Source: Zea mays (lineage: Eukaryota; Streptophyta; Magnoliopsida; Poales; Poaceae). From it: DNA of 64,000 bases. Position numbers and translations under genes: made by a program. Location of the stretch: assembly GCF_902167145.1 (NCBI RefSeq), contig NC_050098.1, positions 75,556,207 to 75,620,206 of the forward strand. Direction: 5' to 3'. Below, piece by piece: positions 57,423 through 64,000 of this stretch. The notes under the pieces were generated by a model that was given only the letters and a program-made list of their open reading frames with translations, had not been told where the DNA came from and made no database searches. Positions within the stretch are counted from its first letter, which is position 1; every line of letters begins with the position of its first letter.

Positions 57423-59378
57423 ACTAAAGTCCAGCTTTACTGCATAGCATGTCCTGACTTTAGAGGGCGCTACTAGAACAGCAGCCGCTCCAGCGCCGAA
57501 GGTTCCCCAAGAACTGTCACAGAATACCGTCCAGGCTTCGGCATCTTTTGTTGCTTCTTCTCCTTGAGCCCCTGACGTCCAATCAGCAATAAAATCTGCT
57601 AGTGCCTGAGATTGGATTGAGGATCTATGTACATAAACAATGGTGAATTCATTGAGTTCTGCAGCCTATTTTCCAATTCTTCCTGTAGCTTCTCTGTTTC
57701 TCATTATGTCCTTCAGAGGTTGTGATGAAGGGACTATTATATGATAGGCTTGAAAGTAATGTCGAAGCTTTCTGGAGGCCATTAACACAGCATACAACAC
57801 CTTCTCCAATTCTGTGAAATTTTTTTGATAAACCGAGTACTTCGGAGATGAAGTATACTTGTGCTTGTCTTTTTACTTGGTCATCTTGCTTCTCCTGTAC
57901 AAGTGCCGCACGGACTGCAGAATGGGAGGCAGCCACATACAGGAGTAACAGAGTTCCTGATGAAGGTGGAGTTAGAGATGTCAAGTTTATCAAGTATTGC
58001 TTTAACTCTTCGAAATCCTTCTGTTGAGCCAGACCCCATTGAAAAACTTCGGCTGACTTTAGTATTTCAAATAATGGTAGATTTCTCTCTGCTGATCTTG
58101 ATATAAATCTGTTTAGCGATGCCAACCTTCCTGCCAATCGTTGAGCCCCTTTCTTTGAATTTGGTGGCTCCACCCGAAGGATAGCTTCAATCTTACTTGG
58201 GTTAGCTGCGATACCCTTTGTTGATACCAGACAGCCAAGAAACTTGCCCTTGTTTACTTCGAAAACACACTTTTCTGGATTTAACTTGAGACCAGCTTGC
58301 CTGAAATTGACAAACGTCTCATGCAAATCGGCAATGTGATTTTCTTGTTTCGTGCTTTTTACTATGATGTCATCAACATAAGTTAGCACATTCCTGCCTA
58401 TTTGAGAGTGAAGAACCTTGGTTGTCATTCTGCTGAAGCTTCCTTCAGCATTCTTGAGCCCCTTGGGCATCCGAAGGTAACAATAAGTACCACTCGGAGT
58501 TATGAAGCTTGTCTTTGGCTCATCCTCTTTCTTCATCCAAATTTGGTGATAGCCCGAGTAGCAGTCCAATAAGCTCATGAGTTCCGAAGAAGCTGCTGCA
58601 TCTACAAGGTAGTCTATTCTTGGTAAAAGGAACTCATCTTTCGGACATGCCTTGTTGAGATCTGTGAAATCAATACACATTCTCCATTTTCCATTAGCCT
58701 TCTTCACCATGACAGTGTTAGCTAGCCATTCTGGATATGTTACTTCACTGATGACACAAGCACTGAGAAGTCTCTTTACATCATTTCGAGCACCTTCGGC
58801 TTTATCCTCAGACATTTTCCGAAGTCTTTACTTTCTTGGCCTGAAAGATGGATCCACATTGAGTGAATGTTCAATGACATCTCTGTTAACACCATAGAGA
58901 TCATTTGCTGTCCAAGCGAAGACATCTTTATTGTTGAACAAAAATCTTAGCAGAGTCTTTTCTTGTTCACCAGATAACTGAGATCCCAGCAGTACCCTTT
59001 GGTCTGCTATGTCTTCACACAGGACCATAGGCTTCGGCTGATCTGCCGAAGCAGCCTTCTCTCTTTTGAGCTTATATTGATGACAAACTTTGGCTCCATC
59101 TATGTTATGGATCGCCTTTGAATCCGTCCAACTCCCTTCAGCCATCCTGGTAGCTTCTTGAATCCCATGAACAGCAATGGGCCATTGTTCCGAAGGTATC
59201 TTCATGCATAAGTATGCTGGATGAAGTATTGCTTCGAAGGCATTAAGCGTCCCTTGACCAATGATTGCGTTGTATGGGTACTCCATGTCAACAATGTCAA
59301 AGACAACTTGCTCAGTTCTTGTGTTGTGAATGTAACCGAAGGTAACTGACATTGTTATTTTGCCAAGTGCCACAATCT
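57423..59378 (-). pseudogene. B protease (part), RT and RNase H start
   Basis: Protease C-terminal half is open from the K junction at 59378 down to 58828 (GQGTLNAFEAILHPAYL, SFRPRK), ending in TAA at the same codon where A has TAG. RT is open from ATG 58815 to 57649 (KWRMCIDFTDLNKACPKD, LTYVDDIIVKS), with a frameshift near 57830 in a T run. RNase H continues to 57428, then D. The protease active site is beyond K. Confidence 0.9.
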
Positions 59379-61906
59379 TGTGACACCCTAGTATCACCTA
59401 GGCTTTTTTCTCAGAACTAACTCAAAACCATTATCACATATGAACCAAATTGAGCAAAGGACATCAAAAATTAGGAGCAAAGGTTTAATTAAGTCTTTTT
59501 CATCTTAAGAATTGTGCCTTAGTCATGTCAGGCACCTCAGGGTGAGAAGAATTCACAAACCCTAAATAACCCTAAGTAGGCCATTTAAGTGCAAAGAGGG
59601 AAAACTTGTAAAAAGATTTTGAAAAACACAAAATCATGATGAGAACCAAATAACAAAGTTAAAGTGCACTAAATAAACTACAAAATATAGTAAGAAAGTT
59701 TGATCAGTGAAGCTTTGCAAAATTCTCAAAAAGACCCCTCAAGCTAAACATCAAAAAGGAAATTCAGAACTGAATTTTTAGCCCTTTGTAAAGTTTAGTC
59801 GTGTTCTCTGTTTTCCAAAACTCAAATCTACAAAACCCAAATATGAAAGTGGCGCCAAATTACCTTGAACATATTCTGGTAAAGTTTGAAATCAAGCAAA
59901 AACCGTTTGACACATGTTGACTCGACTTTAGTCTCGGTTTTTAGCTGAGCGACAAACCCAACTTTGCCCTCTCGTATCTCACGATTTCGAGATCAAATTC
60001 ACTCGAGTGTTGTAAGAGAAACAAAGAGTAAACGACAAAGAACAAATTGTTTGCAGAGATTTGGGAGAGTTACGAGAAGATCGCGAGCCAATTAGCATTT
60101 GAAAATGACCAGACTGAGCGAGGCCACGTGTTCGATCGCTTGCCTGACCGGACGAGCGCGGACTGGCCGCGGCAGTCCGCACCCCGCACGTGGTCGCCCC
60201 GTCCCACGCGTCTGCACCTTGCCCTCGCCTATATGTTCCCCCAGAGGCCTTAGCCATTTGCACTCGCGCACCCAGAGCCCCGCCCGAGCCAGAGATCATC
60301 GGAGTTTGCCATGGAAAGTGAGCGCCACCGCCCGCCATCACTGCCCAAGCACGGCCGTTGTGGCTAGTCTTTTCTATCAACCCCTAGCCTCACCCTAGCC
60401 CCTGGATAGCTTCCCCGAGAGGCTGTGAAGTTTCTCCAAGCTTGAGTCGAGGCATTGCCTCACCGGAGAAGTGGAATCACCCTCGTCGGACTTTGGTCAC
60501 CTGCCACCGTGCGTGAACCGAGCTATCTTGTGAGCCATTTTCCAATTCCTCGCGCCTATGTCTTCACTAACCTTTGGTGAAGCTCACTGACCACTTCAAT
60601 TGAACTTTACCGCCCTAGTTAGGCCGGAGTCCTCGCCGCCGCCGAGCTCACCGCCTGCGCGCGTGGACCGACCTACTCCGACCATCACCGGAGACGATCC
60701 GCACATCGGCGTGACCGTCAAGACCTCCCCTACACCCTTGACCACTTCACCGGAGCAATCTTGCTGCCCGTAAGCCCCTCCACCCCTTTTCTCCACCGTG
60801 GTTATTGTTTCATTAGGGGAAGGACCGCGGGTTTGATTTAGCAGAACCCTAGGGGGTTTTCTGCGTAGTCAGAGATTCATGTGAATAGTAACCCGAGGAG
60901 TCGTCTGCAATGAAACTTAGAAACTTTCGCCAGGGACCCCAATGCAAAACCCTTTTTCCTTTAACTATTTTCTGTGTATTCTTTTTAAATAGGCAAAGAA
61001 CTTAGGAAATTTACATCTTGAGAAATATTTAACCAAATTTAGTCAAACCAATTTTACTGGATTCATAATATTATGAACTATCAAATAAAAATACTGAACT
61101 CTATGCTTTTTGTATTAAATTTTAGAGTTGAAATTAAATAAGGAAACTGCCCAAAACTTATTAAAATGAAGAAAAATAGTTATGCTTCTATGCCGGACTT
61201 AAGAAAATTTGTAGAAGTCTAAACCCAACTTAGGCACTGTTTAAAAATATTAAACACTCCAGTATAAAAGATTAACACAGGGTTATCTATTAAAAACTAT
61301 ATCTGCCCAAAACTTAGGAAAATGAGAAAGACACTAGAAAATAATGAACAGTGGATGAACATATTTTTCCTAGTCCACTTAAGTAATGAAGAACCTAGGA
61401 AAAATAAAAAGAACCTTAGTCCAGAACAGATCCAAGGTGAAACAATTAATTAGGCACAAATAAATCCAGAAAGGCCATAATTAAAAATATAAGGACCATT
61501 TCAAAATTGGTAATAAAAATTCAGTAGACTCCTAACCACTAGAACACCACTACAAAAATGATAAACACCCCAGCCCATCATCATAAGTGGGTTGAACAAT
61601 TAAAACTTGATTTTTAGCCATGTTCCAATTAAATCATAAGAAAACCAAAAAGTGTCCAACAATGGGCAAATAATTTTTTACCAAATTGTTGATGAAGTAG
61701 ACCACAAGAGAAAAATGCAAAACCTATTCAAAACTACGAAATAACACTCATTATCCCTACCTCATGAAAAAGGCCATTTAATTCAAGAAATTCCTACCAC
61801 CCTTTCCCTTAAGCAAAAAGTTACCAAATTCTAGAATGATTGCTCTTGCACAAAGAAGAAGATAAAAAAATTAGAAATCAGTTGTTTAATATTTTTCAAG
61901 TATAGT
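59379..61906 (+). mobile_element. LTR fragment K (D-like, plus-oriented), cut by E
   Basis: Starts TGTGACACCCTAG within B's protease. In reverse complement, 60600-60780 matches the GC-rich promoter block of J (4090-4250) and D (56040-56200), including the run around gtcggagtaggtcggtccac. So the LTR is related but in the opposite orientation to D. Its right part is missing because E inserted at 61907. The 60050-60400 GC-rich part holds open frames that look like leader sequence, not genes; 60900-61900 is AT-rich with nothing recognised. Confidence 0.7.
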
Positions 61907-62535
61907 TGTTGGGAACTTGTTCTCAAATGCTTCGAATCAAGAACAAGGCAACATAAAATATTAAATGTTAATACCCTTCGTCCATTGAAGCATTATCTCC
62001 CCAAGGGTATAATGAACTTCAGACGAAGGGCATGAGCAAAGATCATGAAGGTTATGCCTTCGTGATTAGAGTTATGAAATAATGAAAGATAAAATATATA
62101 AAATATGAAACATGAAAGAATAATATATCTAAACACATAAACTTATTCAGATATTTCATCATACAAACTTAAATATTAGAACATAACATTTAATCACATT
62201 TATACCTTCGTCTTGACAGAAGGCAATAATCCGAGTGTCGCGTGCAAGCATCACAAGATTGTGTGAACAGTACGGGGGTACTGTTCATCTATTTATAGGC
62301 ACAGGACGCAGCCTGTGAGAAATTACATTCATGCCCTTTACAAATGCTTATAATCATAATACAAGCTATCACGGATCAATTGGTTATTTCATCTTTAAGT
62401 CGGTTCACTCCTTCGTCTTGAGACATGTGGCTATGCTGAAGCTTTATCGGTGATAACTTCAGCACTGCTTTTGAGAGGATCTGCCGAAGGTGTTTCTTCT
62501 TACAGGATCTTCGGTGACGAAGCATACCCCCAACA
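61907..62535 (-). mobile_element. E 3' LTR
   Basis: 629 bp, TGTTGGGAACT...ACCCCCAACA. Minus-strand TATAAATA at 62290-62297; inverted repeat arms 62264-62273 and 62278-62287. Confidence 0.92.
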
Positions 62536-62793
62536 GTAGCCCCTTCGCGGTGCTAGATCGTTTTTCGTAACGAGCTTGATCCGTGAAAAAGTCTCCTAGG
62601 CTTCGGAGAGCCGAAGGTCCGAAAAACACCTTCCCTGAGCTCGTTGCCGAGAAACGATTAAAATTTTTGGAGCGCAAGGTGGCCCACCATGCAGCGGGTA
62701 CGAACGATCTAGTAATTCACTTGCCAGGCGCCGAGTGGTCCACCGTTAAGCGGGTGCGGGCGACTTGGCGATTCACCTTCCCACCTGCAGCAC

Positions 62794-62800
62794 TATATAA
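62794..62800 (+). promoter_or_regulatory. TATA box of E's antisense gene
   Basis: TATATAA, 199 bp before the ATG at 62999. Flanks (cctgcagcactatata) match B's box region. Confidence 0.7.
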
Positions 62801-62998
62801 ACAGACGGGTAGATGTGGAGTTACCACAACATTCATTGCCATTGTACTGTTGTGCTATCAAAAAATTTGACCACAGTCGAAGCTTGCTCACTGTATTCTG
62901 AACCGAAAAATCATCTTGCTCTAGCTTCGTGACAAGAAAGAGCTTCGGCAAAGATAAAAATTTTCAACTTCGTCAAAACGCAAAAAATTCAACATCAA

Positions 62999-64000
62999 AT
63001 GGCTAGGGTACGCTCGACAGCTAGAGTTACTCATGACGGAGACGAAGCCGAAGCTGCTAAAACTGCTCTGATCTCCAAAGTTATGAGGCGGTCGGGATTG
63101 GTTGTGACTGAAGGCGCTGCTGACGAAGAATCACCCGATGCTGAAACCGAGCAGGCAGATATTGAAGAGGGTGATGCTAATGAAGGAGAGATTGATTATG
63201 ATATTATTATGCCATCGAAGCCCAGCCATCTGGATTTTGGGAAATCAATTGTGTCTGAAGCTGATATGACTATGATGACGAAGCTAGGCTACTTCAAGGA
63301 AGTCGATAAGGGGTTGGTTCGCTTTGGCGGGGAAGAGACTATCCCGAAGCCGAAAAATGATGAAGTTGTAGTTTTTAAGAGCTTCTTCAAAGCAGGGTTG
63401 AGATTTCCTCTGCATGGAATGATTGTAGAAGTCTTGGAAAAATTCGGGATTTATCTTCATCAGCTGACCCCCAACGCCATTGTTAGGCTCAATGTATACA
63501 TCTAGGCTCTCCGAAGTCAAGGGGTAGAGCCGCTCGCCGATGCATTCTGCCGAGTACATGAACTTCATTATCAGACGAAGGCTAGAGAAGACGGATTGCA
63601 TGAGAACTTCGGTTGTTATAATTTTGCTTATCGGAAGGATATGAAGACACCGGTGGTTAGCTATCGCACTAAATGACCGACCGATTGGAAATCTGAATGG
63701 TTTTATGTTAAAATTGATGAAGAAAAGGAGAAGCTAGTTCAAAGCCCGCTGAAGCTAATCTTCGGGCTGACTAGACCTCAATGCAACATGACACCGGGGG
63801 ATCCATGCCAAGATGCTGTGTATGAGTTTAGAATTTTGTCTGAACACATTGGGTCTAGGGACTTAGTCCAGGAATACCTAGCCAACAGAGTGTTCCCAAC
63901 GCTGAAGAAGTGGGGTATGCCGAAGCTTGAAGAAGAGAAGAAAGAGGGTGAACTCGTTCGGCTACCTTATCAGTTTAAGTTCAAAAAACACTTCAAGGAA
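62999..64000 (+). pseudogene. Antisense gene of E, 5' part, two nonsense codons
   Basis: ATG 62999 (MARVRSTARVTHDGD), full-length N-terminus equivalent to B's. TAG at 63503-63505 and TGA at 63674-63676 both replace Trp codons (WALRSQG and KWP in relatives), each explained by one G-to-A change. The conserved QLTPNAIVRLNV and VHELHYQTKAR blocks are present; it runs past the window in exon 1. It shows the start that A has lost. Confidence 0.87.

Larger units (their letters stand above)
12283..59378 (-). mobile_element. Ty3/gypsy element B (cinful-zeon-like), host of four insertions
   Basis: Reading through the insertions: LTR (12283-12310 plus 30214-30818), antisense gene (31209-33108 plus 40478-41580), repeat spacer (about 41582-42531), then minus-strand integrase, RNase H, RT and part of protease (42532-44127 plus 57423-59378). 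It was cut by A (12311-30213), C (33114-40477), D (44128-57422) and K (from 59379). Three of these have matching 5-bp TSDs. The rest of B (protease start, any gag, 5' LTR) lies past the window. Confidence 0.88.
61907..64000 (-). mobile_element. Element E (cinful-zeon-like), left part only
   Basis: LTR 61907-62535, then the same leader as A, B and C, a plus-strand TATA box and antisense gene running past the window end. By orientation of its relatives the LTR is the 3' LTR and any gag/pol would be minus-strand beyond 64000. Confidence 0.92.

Noticed and set aside
60047..60398. Possible host-gene exon in GC-rich DNA
   Set aside because: The block continues into sequence matching the D/J LTR promoter region in reverse; no protein similarity recognised.

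Overview
The window looks like intergenic DNA from a large grass genome, most probably maize or another Zea. I see no host gene, rRNA or tRNA. Everything recognisable is LTR-retrotransposon sequence, stacked by repeated insertion into older elements. Family names below come from memory of maize repeats and are tentative. Boundaries rest on TG...CA termini, 5-bp target-site duplications (TSDs), primer-binding sites (PBS) and flanking reading frames.

Layout, left to right. (1) 1-6160: an LTR remnant H1 (1-2512) abuts a second LTR remnant J (2513-5482). J ends inside a dead chromovirus integrase/chromodomain fragment P (5483-6160). (2) 6161-10421: a decayed Sirevirus-type Ty1/copia element F, cut by LTR H2 (10422-12282). 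(3) H2 is cut at 12283 by Ty3/gypsy element B, whose parts run to 59378. (4) Inside B's first LTR sits element A (12311-30213, TSD ctatg). Inside A sits a Sirevirus G (14495-23378, TSD gaaac). (5) Inside B's antisense gene sits element C (33114-40477, TSD atgct). (6) Inside B's RNase H region sits chromovirus D (44128-57422, TSD actaa). (7) Inside B's protease sits LTR K (59379-61906), cut by element E (61907 to the window end). The stack F < H2 < B < A < G is five levels deep.

A, B, C and E form one Ty3/gypsy group with LTRs of about 580-670 bp, resembling maize cinful-zeon. All lie with gag/pol on the minus strand. Each carries a long gene on the plus strand, antisense to gag/pol. It has its own TATA box just inside the 3' LTR and two GT-AG introns. 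Coding capacity is split: A starts protease about 45 bp after its 5' LTR and has no gag, whereas C has an intact gag and no pol. C is nearly pristine: one difference seen between its 670-bp LTRs, an uninterrupted 504-aa Gag and an uninterrupted spliced 977-aa antisense protein. C therefore must have been moved by pol supplied from elsewhere, plausibly by A/B-type relatives.

The most notable features are this antisense spliced gene, the gag/pol split, a conserved inverted repeat just downstream of the LTR TATA box, a 63-bp tandem repeat between the convergent genes, and the palindrome-unit turnover between the two LTRs of Sirevirus G.
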